Shown: positions 25,545 through 35,774, counted from the first letter of the stretch. The stretch is DNA of 64,000 nt from Clostridia bacterium (GCA_017522515.1 JAFWZH010000235.1:24566-88565); one strand, 5' to 3'. Numbers and translations: made by a program. Notes: generated by a model from the letters alone, not told the origin.

Positions 25545-26615
25545 TTGGGCGTAATAACTGCAGAATTAAACGATTTATTAGATTTTATTTTAAAATGTAC
25601 CGAGAGTCCGGCACTTCTTGTGACCGTGGTTTTGGTGCTTGGTGTTATACTTGTTAACGGCTGGACAGATGCTCCCAATGCAATTGCGACAGTTGTTTCT
25701 ACAGGCTCTATGAGACCAAAAACAGCCATTCTCATGGCGGCAGTTATGAACTTTGCCGGAGTATTGGTTATGTCGTTGGTTAGCAGCAAGGTTGCTGACA
25801 CGATTTATAAAATGGTAGATTTTAAGGGGGACGCACACAATGCACTTGTTGCCTTGTGCGCGTCTTTGTTTGCTATAGTGCTGTGGGCTGTTGCTGCGTG
25901 GTGGTTTGGAATACCCACCAGTGAAAGTCATGCTTTGATTGCAGGCGTTACAGGAGCGGCAATTGCTCTTGGCGGTGCAGACGGAGTAAATATGGGAGAA
26001 TGGGTAAAAGTTCTTATCGGACTGTTACTTTCGACTGTATTGGGCTTTTTGGCAGGCTATTTTGTAGTAAAAATAGTTGTTATAATATGCAGACACAAAG
26101 ACAGAAGAAAAACAGACTCCTTCTTCAAAGGCGGACAAATAGTTGGCGGTGCTGCCATGGCTTTTATGCATGGTGCGCAGGATGGTCAAAAGTTTATGGG
26201 TGTATTTATGCTTGGCAGTATGCTCGCAAGCGGTTCGTACGTTGCAGGGGGTAATTTTAATACGACCATTTGGCTTATGGTTCTTTGTTCTGTTGTAATG
26301 AGTTTGGGAACGTCAATCGGCGGATATAAAATCATCAAATCCGTAGGAATGGATATGATTAAACTTGAAAAATACCAAGGCTTTTCTGCAGATATTGCAG
26401 GTGCGCTTTGTTTGCTTTTGGCATCGCTTACAGGAATTCCGGTAAGCACAACGCATACGAAAACAACAGCAATAATGGGTGTTGGTGCCGCAAAGCGAAT
26501 TTCCGCAGTGAATTGGAGCGTCGTAAAAGAAATGGTTTTTGCGTGGGTACTCACATTCCCGGGTTGTGGTTTAATAGGATTTATTATGGCAAAAATATTT
26601 ATGGCAATATTCTGA
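25545..26615 (+). CDS. Inorganic phosphate transporter, PiT family
   Basis: A 356-aa membrane protein with around ten hydrophobic segments and the duplicated PiT signature: GWTDAPNAIATVVSTGSM in the first half and GIPVSTTHTKTTAIMGVG in the second, plus FMHGAQDGQKFMG. It should import phosphate (or metal-phosphate) using the ion gradient. The start appears to be TTG at 25545 because no in-frame ATG lies before the first signature; AAAGGA is 12 nt ahead. It forms a pair with the DUF47 protein 33 nt downstream. Confidence 0.93.
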   Translation: MGVITAELNDLLDFILKCTESPALLVTVVLVLGVILVNGWTDAPNAIATVVSTGSMRPKTAILMAAVMNFAGVLVMSLVSSKVADTIYKMVDFKGDAHNALVALCASLFAIVLWAVAAWWFGIPTSESHALIAGVTGAAIALGGADGVNMGEWVKVLIGLLLSTVLGFLAGYFVVKIVVIICRHKDRRKTDSFFKGGQIVGGAAMAFMHGAQDGQKFMGVFMLGSMLASGSYVAGGNFNTTIWLMVLCSVVMSLGTSIGGYKIIKSVGMDMIKLEKYQGFSADIAGALCLLLASLTGIPVSTTHTKTTAIMGVGAAKRISAVNWSVVKEMVFAWVLTFPGCGLIGFIMAKIFMAIF

Positions 26616-26648
26616 TATTTTTCCAATATTATAAGGAGGACGTTTGTC

Positions 26649-27284
26649 GTGGCAAAAAAGAAAGAAGTAGATTTTTTTGAACTTATGCAGGAAGAAGCAA
26701 AATTCACAAGTGAGCTTACTGTAAAATTAAAAGTTTTATTTAGTGAATTCAAAGAAAACAGCGGCATTGAAGAATTGCAAGCAAGATTAGAAGAAATACA
26801 CAGCATTGAACATAAAGGTGATATAGTTCACGCAACTATTGTAAGTGAACTCAATAAAGCGTTTATAACACCCATAGACAGAGAAGATATATTTTCTGTT
26901 GCAGAAAATATAGACAAAATGACGAATGCAATAGAAAATGTGGCATTTAGACTTTGGATGTTCAATATAAAAGAAATAAGATCCGATATGCATGAGTTTA
27001 TCGATCTCATTGGCAATTGCTGTGACAAAATCACAGAGATTATTGCAGAATTCAAAAACTTTAAAAAGTCTAAGACTCTTACAGAACTTATTCGTCAAGC
27101 ATACGAATATGAAAATGACGGTGATAGGATATACAGAACGGCAGTAAGAAATTTATTTGAGACAGAAAAGGATCCTATCGAAGTACAAAAATGGAGAGAA
27201 TTCTATCACGATATGGAGAAATGCTTTGATGCATGCAGTGATCTTGCAGGTTCAGTTGAAAGGGCGGCCGTTAAAAACAGCTGA
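26649..27284 (+). CDS. DUF47 / PhoU-like phosphate transport accessory protein
   Basis: A 211-aa, all-helical DUF47 protein that in many bacteria is encoded next to a PiT transporter and is believed to regulate it. Conserved features include EIHSIEHKGDIVHATIVSELNKAFITPIDREDIFSVAENIDKMTN, a metal-binding type helix bundle shared with PhoU. The start is GTG at 26649, with AAGGAGGA at 26632-26639. Position right after the transporter supports the assignment. Confidence 0.92.
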   Translation: MAKKKEVDFFELMQEEAKFTSELTVKLKVLFSEFKENSGIEELQARLEEIHSIEHKGDIVHATIVSELNKAFITPIDREDIFSVAENIDKMTNAIENVAFRLWMFNIKEIRSDMHEFIDLIGNCCDKITEIIAEFKNFKKSKTLTELIRQAYEYENDGDRIYRTAVRNLFETEKDPIEVQKWREFYHDMEKCFDACSDLAGSVERAAVKNS

Positions 27285-27298
27285 TAGAATATTAAGTT

Positions 27299-28048
27299 AT
27301 GTTAGTTGAATGCAAAAATGTCCGTTTGGCATATGAAAATCATATTGTAGTAGATAATTTGTCTTTTTCGGTGAATAAAGGCGATTATCTTTGTATTATC
27401 GGGGAAAATGGCTCCGGTAAGACTACGCTTATGAAAGCTTTGCTCGGATTGAAATCCGTAGAGTCGGGAAGTATTTCTCACGGCGAAGGATTAAGACAAA
27501 ATGAAATAGGTTATTTACCTCAGCAGACAGGGATTCAAAAGGACTTTCCGGCCTCTGTTTGGGAAGTTGTGCTTTCAGGTAGAATTAACAGACTTGGTTT
27601 TAGACCGTTTTATTCATCAAAAGATAAAAAAATAGCAGAAGAAAACATGGCTCGTCTCAATATAACAGATATTAAGCATAAATGTTATAGAGAGCTCTCG
27701 GGAGGTCAGCAACAAAGAGTTTTGCTGGCCAGAGCTTTGTGTGCAACACAAAAACTTTTGCTTTTAGATGAGCCTGTGGCAGGGCTCGATTTGCTTGCAA
27801 CAGAAGAAATGTATCATATAATTTATGATTTAAACAGGCAAAACGGTATTACCGTAATCATGATAACACATGATATTGACAGAGCTGTTCGCGATGCAAC
27901 GCATATTTTGCATCTGCATAAAAAAGATGTTTTTTTTGGAGAAAAATCTCATTATTTAGAGTGCGACACATGTAGGCAGTTCACGCAAAATGAGGCAGAA
28001 AGCGGCCATGGTTGCTGTAAAAAAGGAGGGTGTCACTGTAATGGGTGA
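27299..28048 (+). CDS. znuC: Metal (zinc-type) ABC transporter ATPase with Cys/His-rich tail
   Basis: A 249-aa ABC ATPase: Walker A GENGSGKTT (~residues 36-44), Q-loop LPQQTG, signature LSGGQQQRVLLARAL, Walker B LLLLDEPVAGLD and H-loop MITHD. Sequence type and the adjacent permease put it in the ZnuC/AdcC/MntB group. The C-terminal ~28 residues are unusual: six Cys and two His in CDTCRQF...GHGCCKKGGCHCNG, a likely metal-binding tail. The end overlaps the permease start by 8 nt. No substrate-binding lipoprotein is encoded nearby. Metal is probably zinc or manganese; which one is inferred. Confidence 0.87.
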   Translation: MLVECKNVRLAYENHIVVDNLSFSVNKGDYLCIIGENGSGKTTLMKALLGLKSVESGSISHGEGLRQNEIGYLPQQTGIQKDFPASVWEVVLSGRINRLGFRPFYSSKDKKIAEENMARLNITDIKHKCYRELSGGQQQRVLLARALCATQKLLLLDEPVAGLDLLATEEMYHIIYDLNRQNGITVIMITHDIDRAVRDATHILHLHKKDVFFGEKSHYLECDTCRQFTQNEAESGHGCCKKGGCHCNG

Positions 28049-28880
28049 ATACTTTACACTTATCATTCAGATTTTTCAACTTCCTTTTATGATAAGAGCA
28101 TTGCTTGTAGGAGTGCTTATTTCTCTTTGTGCATCTCTTCTTGGTGTGAGCCTTGTACTGAAAAGATATTCCATGATAGGAGACGGACTTTCGCATGTAG
28201 GTTTCGGAGCCTTGGCTTTGGCCGCAGCCTTTAATGTTACACCATTATATGTGGCTATACCCGTTGTTGTTTTAACTGCATTTTTGTTGCTTCGTGTAAA
28301 TGAATCAGGAAAATTAAAAGGTGATGCAGCAGTTGCTATGATTTCCGCAAGTGCTTTAGCAATAGGCGTACTTATTGTTTCTGTATCTGAAACAAATGTT
28401 GATCTTAACAGTTATCTTTTCGGCAGCATATATGCCATAAGCAACCAAGATATGTATTTAAGTATATGTCTTTCAGTGGCTGTAATTTTGCTGTATCTTG
28501 TTTTTTACAATAAAATGTTTGCAGTCGTATTTGATGAGAATTTTGCAAGAGCAACAGGGGCAAAAGCTACAGCCTATAACATCATAATGGCATGTCTTAC
28601 GGCGGTCACTATAGTAGTGGGAATGCGTCTTGTAGGCTCCTTATTGATTTCCAGCCTTATAATATTTCCCGCGCTAACATCAATGAGAATTTGCAAAACC
28701 TTTAAAAAAGTAATTATTTCGTCGTCTGTCGTGGGTGTCGTGTGCATAATAGTGGGAATTATTTCTTCCTTTTTGCTTGATGTGCCTGCAAGTGCGTGTA
28801 TTGTGATTACAAATCTTGCAGCCTATATTATCTTTGCAATAATTGGTTTTATTAAAGAAAAATATTCAAAAGAATCATAA
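28041..28880 (+). CDS. znuB: Metal ABC transporter permease (ZnuB-like)
   Basis: A 279-aa ABC-3 family permease with about eight hydrophobic helices. Typical segments are SLLGVSLVLKRYSMIGDGLSHVGFGALA near residue 35, the SYLFGSIYAIS loop, and MRLVGSLLISSLIIFPALTSMRI. The ATG at 28041 follows AAGGAGGG and overlaps znuC by 8 nt; a longer frame from 27990 lies wholly in znuC and has no RBS. The binding protein that usually completes the system is absent from this window. Confidence 0.9.
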   Translation: MGEYFTLIIQIFQLPFMIRALLVGVLISLCASLLGVSLVLKRYSMIGDGLSHVGFGALALAAAFNVTPLYVAIPVVVLTAFLLLRVNESGKLKGDAAVAMISASALAIGVLIVSVSETNVDLNSYLFGSIYAISNQDMYLSICLSVAVILLYLVFYNKMFAVVFDENFARATGAKATAYNIIMACLTAVTIVVGMRLVGSLLISSLIIFPALTSMRICKTFKKVIISSSVVGVVCIIVGIISSFLLDVPASACIVITNLAAYIIFAIIGFIKEKYSKES

Positions 28881-28897
28881 AATGAGGTTTGTGTTTT

Positions 28898-31519
28898 ATG
28901 AAAAAGATATTATTAATTGACGGTAACAGTATATTGAACAGAGCCTTTTACGGAACTCAAAGCAGTTATTTAAAAAATGCTGAGGGCATGTATACAGGTG
29001 CGCTCTTTGGCTTTATGAATATGTATCTTAAGCAAATTGAAGAGCTTAATCCCGAATATTCCGCTGTTGCTTTTGATGTGAAAGCTCCCACATTCCGTCA
29101 CGAAAAGTATGCAGAATATAAAGCAGGACGTCATACCATGCCTCACGAACTTGCGGAACAGTTTCCTGTGGCAAAAGAACTTATGGACGCAATGGGTATT
29201 GCAAGACTTGAACTTCCCGGTTATGAAGCAGATGATTTACTCGGAACTTATGCAAGACGTGCTACAGAAGAAAATTTGAAATGCTACATTATGACGGGAG
29301 ACAGAGATTCTCTTCAGCTTGTTAACGAAAATGTACACGTGCTTCTTTGTTCTACACAAAAAGGTAAACCGCATACAGACGAGTACGATATAGCAGCAGT
29401 TAAAGAAAAATACGGTGTATTACCATCACAGCTTATAGATTTAAAGGCGCTTATGGGAGACTCTTCAGACAATATTCCCGGTGTTCCCGGAGTTGGAGAA
29501 AAAACTGCCGCTGCACTTATATCACAGTACGAGAGCCTTGATGGTGTTTATGCTAATATTGAGAGTATTACAAAGGCTGCCTTAAAAGAAAAATTGTCTA
29601 ATAATAAAGATCTCGCGTATTTAAGTCAATGGCTTGGTAAGATTGAACGGTTTGTTCCTTGTGATATGCCAATTGAAAATATGCTCACGGGAAAAGTAAA
29701 TCAAGTGTCCTTAAATGAAATGATGGATAGACTTGAATTTAAAGCAATAAAGAAAAAATTAGTAAATATGGGAATCTTACAAGAAAGTCCCACAGAGGCT
29801 TTTTCTGATGTGCAGGAATCAGACGGAATGCTTTCTCTCTTTTCTGTATTGGCAGATGAAAAAAACAATGAAGAGAATGTAAAAGAAATAAGTTGCGAAG
29901 AATTCTTAAACAATGTAAAGGAAAAATTGTATATTTTTGTAAAAGGTTATTCAGAAGGCTCTGCAGAGTTTGATTTGTCATACGGAGAAGAAAATGTCAT
30001 ATACAGAAGCAAAAAAGAAATAGAGCCGCAAATAAAAGAGCTTTTTGAGAATTCTAATGTGGGAAAAGTAATGTTTGAAGCTAAGTCTTTTGCTTTGTAC
30101 CTGCTGAAACAAGGCATAAGGATTCAAAATATTACACATGATTTATCTGTAGCTGCATACCTTTTGGATTCTACAAGAAAGTCAGACAATATAGAAGATG
30201 TGTGCAGATTTTTAACAGGTAAGCAGATGCCCTTAAACGTAAACATTCTAAAAGTGATGGCTGAGTGCGCAGAAGAAAAGTTAAAAAAAGATGGCATGAA
30301 AAAGCTGTATGATGAAGTTGAAATACCGCTGATTAATGTTTTGGCAGATATAGAAAAGCAGGGTTTTAGAGTTGACAGCAAGATTCTTACAGAACAGGGC
30401 GCAGAAATTGATGAAACAATAGAAAATGACAAGAAAAATATTTTTGCACTAAGCGGACATGAATTTAATATTAATTCACCAAAGCAGCTTGGAACGGTTT
30501 TGTTTGAAGAATTAGGCTTAAAGACAGGAAAGAAGACAAAAAGCGGATATTCCACAGGACAGGAAGTTTTGGAGTCATTGGCTTTAGAGCATCCCATAAT
30601 ACCGCTTATAATGGAATACAGACAAAACACAAAACTGAAATCCACATATATAGACGGGCTTTTAAATGTCATTAATCCCAAAACACAACGTGTTTATTCA
30701 TGCTTTAACCAGACTGTAACAGCAACGGGAAGATTAAGCAGTACAGAACCGAATTTACAGAATATTCCTGTGAGAACAGAACTTGGGAAATTAATACGCA
30801 AAGCCTTCCTGCCTGCAGATGATAATCACATTCTTATAGATGCAGACTATTCTCAGATTGAGCTGCGAGTGCTGGCACATATGTCACAAGATGAAGCCAT
30901 GTGCAAGGCATTTAAGGAAGATTTGGATATACACACCATAACAGCGGCACAAGTAAACGGTATTCCGCCGGAAATGGTCACACCTCAAATGAGAAGCAGT
31001 GCAAAAGCGGTGAATTTCGGCATAGTGTATGGTATTAGCGACTTCGGACTTGCACGAGACTTGGGAATCCCCGTTTATGAAGCAAAAAAATACATTGCAA
31101 GCTATTTTAAACAGTATCCGGGAATTGAAGCTTTTATAAAGGAACTTGTATCAAAAGCAAAAGAAAAAGGTTATGCGGAAACTTTATTGGGCCGCAGAAG
31201 ATATTTACCGGAGCTTACTTCGCCCAAATACATGATTCGACAGTTCGGCGAAAGAGTAGCAATGAATATGCCGATACAAGGTACTGCTGCTGATATCATT
31301 AAAATCGCAATGATTCGCACCTTTGAAGCCTTGGAAAAAGGTGGATATAAGTCAAAATTGATTTTACAGGTTCACGATGAACTTTTGATTGATGCATTAA
31401 AAACAGAACAGCAAGATGTTGTTGAGATTCTTACGGAATGTATGCAAAACGCATTTGAGCTTGCAGTACCTCTTAAGGTAGATGTTCATTCTGCAGACAG
31501 TTGGTACGAGTGTAAATAA
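28898..31519 (+). CDS. polA: DNA polymerase I
   Basis: An 873-aa three-domain Pol I for repair and Okazaki-fragment processing. The 5' nuclease domain (residues 1-~290) has LLIDGNSILNRAFYG, ALMGDSSDNIPGVPGVGEKTA. The middle 3'-5' exonuclease-like domain lacks the usual DxE metal ligands (it reads LYIFVKG...KVMFEAK), so proofreading is probably lost as in many Firmicutes. The polymerase domain has TATGRLSSTEPNLQNIP, DADYSQIELRVLAHMS, RSSAKAVNFGIVYGIS and the closing LQVHDELLID. ATG 28898 is chosen over 28889 because GAGG precedes it at better distance. coaE follows after 17 nt. Confidence 0.97.
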   Translation: MKKILLIDGNSILNRAFYGTQSSYLKNAEGMYTGALFGFMNMYLKQIEELNPEYSAVAFDVKAPTFRHEKYAEYKAGRHTMPHELAEQFPVAKELMDAMGIARLELPGYEADDLLGTYARRATEENLKCYIMTGDRDSLQLVNENVHVLLCSTQKGKPHTDEYDIAAVKEKYGVLPSQLIDLKALMGDSSDNIPGVPGVGEKTAAALISQYESLDGVYANIESITKAALKEKLSNNKDLAYLSQWLGKIERFVPCDMPIENMLTGKVNQVSLNEMMDRLEFKAIKKKLVNMGILQESPTEAFSDVQESDGMLSLFSVLADEKNNEENVKEISCEEFLNNVKEKLYIFVKGYSEGSAEFDLSYGEENVIYRSKKEIEPQIKELFENSNVGKVMFEAKSFALYLLKQGIRIQNITHDLSVAAYLLDSTRKSDNIEDVCRFLTGKQMPLNVNILKVMAECAEEKLKKDGMKKLYDEVEIPLINVLADIEKQGFRVDSKILTEQGAEIDETIENDKKNIFALSGHEFNINSPKQLGTVLFEELGLKTGKKTKSGYSTGQEVLESLALEHPIIPLIMEYRQNTKLKSTYIDGLLNVINPKTQRVYSCFNQTVTATGRLSSTEPNLQNIPVRTELGKLIRKAFLPADDNHILIDADYSQIELRVLAHMSQDEAMCKAFKEDLDIHTITAAQVNGIPPEMVTPQMRSSAKAVNFGIVYGISDFGLARDLGIPVYEAKKYIASYFKQYPGIEAFIKELVSKAKEKGYAETLLGRRRYLPELTSPKYMIRQFGERVAMNMPIQGTAADIIKIAMIRTFEALEKGGYKSKLILQVHDELLIDALKTEQQDVVEILTECMQNAFELAVPLKVDVHSADSWYECK

Positions 31520-31536
31520 TTTATGGAGATGTTTTT

Positions 31537-32133
31537 ATGAGAGTTTTAGGTGTTACAGGCGGAACCGGTTGCGGTAAATCTGTGGTTTGCCGAATTTTAA
31601 AAGAACAAGGCGGCAAAATAATTGATGCAGACAAAATAACCAGAAAATTACAAGAACCGGGAGAAGTGGTTTATGATGAAATTCGTGATTTTTTCGGTAG
31701 TGAAATAATATTACCTGAGGGTGGTATTGACCGCAAAAAGCTTGGTGCAATTGTTTTTTCTGATATATCAAAAAGACGAGCTTTAAACGATATAGTACAT
31801 AGCAGAGTTTCACAGGAAATAAAAAGAAGAATAGCAAAGTACGAAGAAGAAGGTAATATTCCGTTTGTTGTGTTGGATGTGCCGATTCCGATAGAAGAAG
31901 GCTTTTTTGATACAGCCAATTGCATTTGGGCAGTTGTTGCAAACAATGACCTTAGAGTAGCAAGGCTTGTAAAAAGAATGGGCATAACAGAAAAAGAAGC
32001 AGAAGCAAGAATTTCTGCTCAAATGACTAATAGGGAATACGAAGATATTGCCGATGTTACAATCCTTAACGAAGGCGATGTTTTTGAATTGAAAAGCCTC
32101 GTTTTATATGAGTTAAAGAGATTTTTAGCATAA
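31537..32133 (+). CDS. coaE: Dephospho-CoA kinase
   Basis: Phosphorylates dephospho-CoA in the last step of CoA synthesis. The 198-aa P-loop kinase has VTGGTGCGKSVV, the DADKITRKL substrate segment, FVVLDVPIPIEEGF and the lid region with RLVKRMGITEKEAEARISAQM. It follows polA, a common order in Firmicutes (polA-coaE), and precedes an ABC exporter by 14 nt, so the three are probably one transcript. Confidence 0.95.
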   Translation: MRVLGVTGGTGCGKSVVCRILKEQGGKIIDADKITRKLQEPGEVVYDEIRDFFGSEIILPEGGIDRKKLGAIVFSDISKRRALNDIVHSRVSQEIKRRIAKYEEEGNIPFVVLDVPIPIEEGFFDTANCIWAVVANNDLRVARLVKRMGITEKEAEARISAQMTNREYEDIADVTILNEGDVFELKSLVLYELKRFLA

Positions 32134-32147
32134 ATTAAGAGGTTTTT

Positions 32148-33872
32148 ATGAGAACGAGAAACTTAGTAAAGCGTACTATGCCTTATTATAAAAAGTATTG
32201 GAAATCAATGATTTTTGACCTGTTTTGTGCAGGTTTGACTACGATTTGTGAGCTGGTATTGCCGCTGATAATTAAGTATTTTACAAATACAGCCATTGAA
32301 GATGTAAGCCTATTGACAGTAAGAATAATTCTTACACTTGGCGGCACGTATATCGCTTTGCGTATAATAGATGCGGCGGCAAATTATTATATGGCTTCTT
32401 ACGGTCATATAATGGGAACAAAAATAGAAACAGATATGAGGCGCGATATGTTCAATCATTTGCAAAAGCTGTCTTTTACATATTATGACAGCGCAAAAGT
32501 AGGACAGATAATGTCTCGTATTACAACGGATTTATTCGATATTACTGAATTTTCGCACCATTGTCCCGAAGAGTTTTTTATTGCCGGCATAAAAATTGCA
32601 GTATCATTTATTATTTTGCTAAATGTAAACGTATGGCTTACGCTTATAATGTTTGCCGTTTTGCCTCTTATGTTTGTGGTCACATCAAAAGTGCGTAAAA
32701 AAATGAAAGAGGCTTTTCAAGAACAAAGAGCACAGTGCGGAGAACTAAATGCTAAAGTCGAGGATAGTCTTTTAGGCATACGTGTTGTAAAATCTTTTGC
32801 TAACGAAAAGATAGAAGAAGAAAAATTTGCACAAGGCAATAAATTGTTCTTTAATGTAAAAGCAAAAGCATATAAATATATGGGCGCTTTCAGCACAACC
32901 ACACGAGTGTTTGACGGAATAATGTACATACTTGTAGTTATGGTAGGTGCCGTATTTATGATAAAGGGTTACATCAAGCCCGGTGATTATGTTGCATACT
33001 TACTGTATGTTTCAACCTTGCTGGCTTCTGTAAGACGAATCATTGAATTTATGGAACAATTTCAGCGCGGAATGACGGGAATTGAGCGCTTTGCAGAGAT
33101 TATGGACATTAAGCCGGACATCACTGACTCGAAGGATGCACAGGCGCTTACTGATGTAAAGGGCGACATTGAATTTAAAAACGTTACTTTTGGCTACGAT
33201 GAGAATTCCGTATTATCAGACATCAACCTCAAAGTAGAAAAGGGCAGCAGTGTTGCGCTTGTAGGACCTTCAGGAGGGGGCAAAACCACAATGTGCAGCT
33301 TGATACCAAGGTTTTACGAGCTTAATTCGGGCGATATTTTAATTGATGGTAAGAGTATAAAGGATATTACGCTGAAATCACTCAGAGAGAATATTGGTAT
33401 TGTTCAGCAGGATGTATATTTGTTTTCAGGAAGCGTTATGGAAAACATTTCCTATGGCAAGCCCGGCGCATCTTTAGAGGAAATTAAAAAGGCGGCAGAA
33501 ATGGCAGGTGCTGCTGAGTTTATCGAAAAACTTCCGCAAGGTTATGATACGTATGTTGGAGAACGCGGTGTAAAGCTTTCGGGAGGGCAGAAGCAGCGTA
33601 TCAGTATTGCGCGTGTTTTTTTGAAAAATCCGCCTATATTGATTCTTGACGAGGCAACTTCGGCTCTTGATAATGAGAGTGAAAAAATTGTTCAGGAGTC
33701 GCTGGAACGTCTGGCGAAGGGGCGCACTACTTTTACGATTGCTCACAGACTTACTACTGTGCAAAATGCGGCGGAAATATTGGTGCTTACTGCAGACGGT
33801 ATTGTAGAAAGAGGGACTCATTCGGAGTTGTTGGAAAAAAAGGGAATATATTACAATTTGCACAAAAGGTAA
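32148..33872 (+). CDS. ABC-type exporter, single-chain (type IV ABC) half transporter
   Basis: A 574-aa transporter with a six-helix membrane domain (residues ~1-320) fused to an ATPase domain. The ATPase has Walker A GPSGGGKTT, signature LSGGQKQRISIARVF, Walker [13 protein letters not shown] and H-loop IAHRLTT. Members of this large group export drugs, lipids or peptides; the substrate cannot be read. RBS AAGAGG precedes the ATG. It stands alone, so it probably works as a homodimer. Confidence 0.9.
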   Translation: MRTRNLVKRTMPYYKKYWKSMIFDLFCAGLTTICELVLPLIIKYFTNTAIEDVSLLTVRIILTLGGTYIALRIIDAAANYYMASYGHIMGTKIETDMRRDMFNHLQKLSFTYYDSAKVGQIMSRITTDLFDITEFSHHCPEEFFIAGIKIAVSFIILLNVNVWLTLIMFAVLPLMFVVTSKVRKKMKEAFQEQRAQCGELNAKVEDSLLGIRVVKSFANEKIEEEKFAQGNKLFFNVKAKAYKYMGAFSTTTRVFDGIMYILVVMVGAVFMIKGYIKPGDYVAYLLYVSTLLASVRRIIEFMEQFQRGMTGIERFAEIMDIKPDITDSKDAQALTDVKGDIEFKNVTFGYDENSVLSDINLKVEKGSSVALVGPSGGGKTTMCSLIPRFYELNSGDILIDGKSIKDITLKSLRENIGIVQQDVYLFSGSVMENISYGKPGASLEEIKKAAEMAGAAEFIEKLPQGYDTYVGERGVKLSGGQKQRISIARVFLKNPPILILDEATSALDNESEKIVQESLERLAKGRTTFTIAHRLTTVQNAAEILVLTADGIVERGTHSELLEKKGIYYNLHKR

Positions 33873-33990
33873 TTTTTACCGGCAAAAAATACTTGCATTG
33901 AAAAGATAAATCAGTTAAAATTAAAGCAGTATACTTGTAAAAGGAAATATAATATGTTATGAGTATAAAAAATTTATTGGAGGTATGGAA

Positions 33991-35691
33991 ATGAAAAAAG
34001 TAATTTCATTGGTAATCGCTATTGCGGTTATGGTATCACTGTTCATTGTTCCGGTAAGTGCAGCTGAGCAAGTTATTGATTTGTCAACTTTAGACACATA
34101 CAATTTCCCTGCTGCAGGAATTAATGATGTAGTAGGATTCCACTTTGCTACAGGCGGTCAATCAGGTGACTATTCTCTTGGAACACTTGACCTTAGCGGA
34201 TATAACATGATGGTTGTTACTTACAGAAACGGTGTTCAACCCGGTGACAGCGTGGCAGACATTGAACTTCTTAACGGTGCAAACGAACAAGTTGGTATTT
34301 TAGAGACAGAAGGTTCAGGCGGTTGGAGCTCAGAGATTATTGGCTATATTGATATAAGTGCAGTTACATCAACAAGTGATACTTATTCATTCAAATTGTT
34401 GTCCGGTCCTAATGGCTCTTGGATTACAGGTGTTAAGCTCACGACTGACACAGGCGTTTCTTCTGTTATAACAACTGCAAGTGCTATTAAAGCGGGTGAG
34501 ACAAAGTTAACACAGGATATTAAAGGTACATTGATTGCTTCTTCCGGAACATACGTTATTGACCTTGCAGGATGCACATGGAGCAATACATCAGGTCTTG
34601 CACTTAACGTAAACGGTGCGGATGTTACAATCATCGACTCCGTTGGCGGCGGTAAAATTATCGTTACACAAAACGATGCAATCGAAGTAAACAGCGGTAA
34701 GCTTACAGCAAAGGGTGTTACAATTGTTTCTGACAACAGCGGCGGAGATGCACTTTTCGTAAATGGCGGAACAACTGTTGTTGAGGATTGTACACTTTAT
34801 GCAAAAAAAGCAGGTATTGATGTTTCTCAAAACGGCAACAGTGCAACAATCACTGTTAAAGGCGGTACTTTTGCAGGCACATACAGCGCAGCTGAAGATC
34901 GTACATGTGCTATCGAATTCAGAAACAATGATAAGACTTTAACATTGTCAGGCGATATTACATTCACAAACGATCTTATTCTTCGCAGAAATGAGTGCAC
35001 AAAAGCTTTGACAGAAGTTATTACTGCAGGTACAAACAGCGAGATAACATACGGTGAAGATGCATCAGTAGCAGGATATGATAATTATATAGCAAATACA
35101 ATTTCTTATACTTATACTGGCTCAACTGAGCCTGATGGCCCTGCAGATCCTTCTGATCCCGCAGATCCTTCTGAGCCTTCTGATCCCGCAGATCCTTCTG
35201 AGCCCGGCACACCTGATAAAGATGTAGAAATCGATATAAATGCTCTTCCTGATGCATCAGAGTTTAAAGCAGCAGGATACGAAGACAAAGTTCTTATCGT
35301 TAGCAAAGAATTATCACTTGGCACTCATAATCTTAAAGGATGCAAGAAAATAGTATTATCATATGGTGCAGATAAATCAGCTCCTCTTGGAGACCATGAT
35401 GTTTATATTAAAGATGCATCAGGCAATGTAATCGGTAAAGCTCGTCTTACTGCTTCAAGCAGCAACTGGGCAAGCAGTTCACAAGATGTTGTTATCGAGA
35501 TTGACTCTGATTACAATGGTGAAATCTTTGTTGCAAAAGATGAATTCGGTCACCAAATTGCTGTTAGCGCAGCTAAATTGGTTTATACTGCAGGTTCTGA
35601 TGTTCCTACAGGAGATGTGCTTCCTTTTGTAATTCTTATTGCGGCAGCAGCTCTTGTTGTTACAATTCTTTCTAAGAAAAGAGCTTTTTAA
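33991..35691 (+). CDS. Secreted cell-surface protein with Pro/Ser/Asp linker and C-terminal anchor
   Basis: A 566-aa exported protein. The signal peptide ends near PVSAAEQ. The N-terminal ~140 residues look like a jelly-roll domain, residues ~160-370 like a right-handed beta-helix (repeated short strands such as VTIIDSVGGGKIIV and VTIVSDNSGG). A stalk of PADPSDP/PSEPSDP repeats (~375-405) leads to a second jelly-roll that resembles the first (both begin ...NFPAAG/EFKAAGYED... and include SSNWASSS-type loops). The C-terminus has PTGD, a hydrophobic helix and KKRAF, like a variant sortase signal, though the usual x before T is missing. The start at 33991 is 7 nt after GGAGG; 33985 is too close to it. 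Confidence 0.78.
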   Translation: MKKVISLVIAIAVMVSLFIVPVSAAEQVIDLSTLDTYNFPAAGINDVVGFHFATGGQSGDYSLGTLDLSGYNMMVVTYRNGVQPGDSVADIELLNGANEQVGILETEGSGGWSSEIIGYIDISAVTSTSDTYSFKLLSGPNGSWITGVKLTTDTGVSSVITTASAIKAGETKLTQDIKGTLIASSGTYVIDLAGCTWSNTSGLALNVNGADVTIIDSVGGGKIIVTQNDAIEVNSGKLTAKGVTIVSDNSGGDALFVNGGTTVVEDCTLYAKKAGIDVSQNGNSATITVKGGTFAGTYSAAEDRTCAIEFRNNDKTLTLSGDITFTNDLILRRNECTKALTEVITAGTNSEITYGEDASVAGYDNYIANTISYTYTGSTEPDGPADPSDPADPSEPSDPADPSEPGTPDKDVEIDINALPDASEFKAAGYEDKVLIVSKELSLGTHNLKGCKKIVLSYGADKSAPLGDHDVYIKDASGNVIGKARLTASSSNWASSSQDVVIEIDSDYNGEIFVAKDEFGHQIAVSAAKLVYTAGSDVPTGDVLPFVILIAAAALVVTILSKKRAF

Positions 35692-35724
35692 TTAATTAAA
35701 AGTTAAGTAACATGTAGTTTATTT

Positions 35725-35765
35725 AATACGACTCTCACCGTAAGGTTAGAGTCGTATTTGTTTTT
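35725..35765 (+). terminator. Rho-independent terminator
   Basis: AATACGACTCT (35725-35735) pairs perfectly with AGAGTCGTATT (35748-35758); an inner ACC/GGT can extend the stem; followed by TGTTTTT. Confidence 0.88.
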
Positions 35766-35774
35766 ATATTTTTA

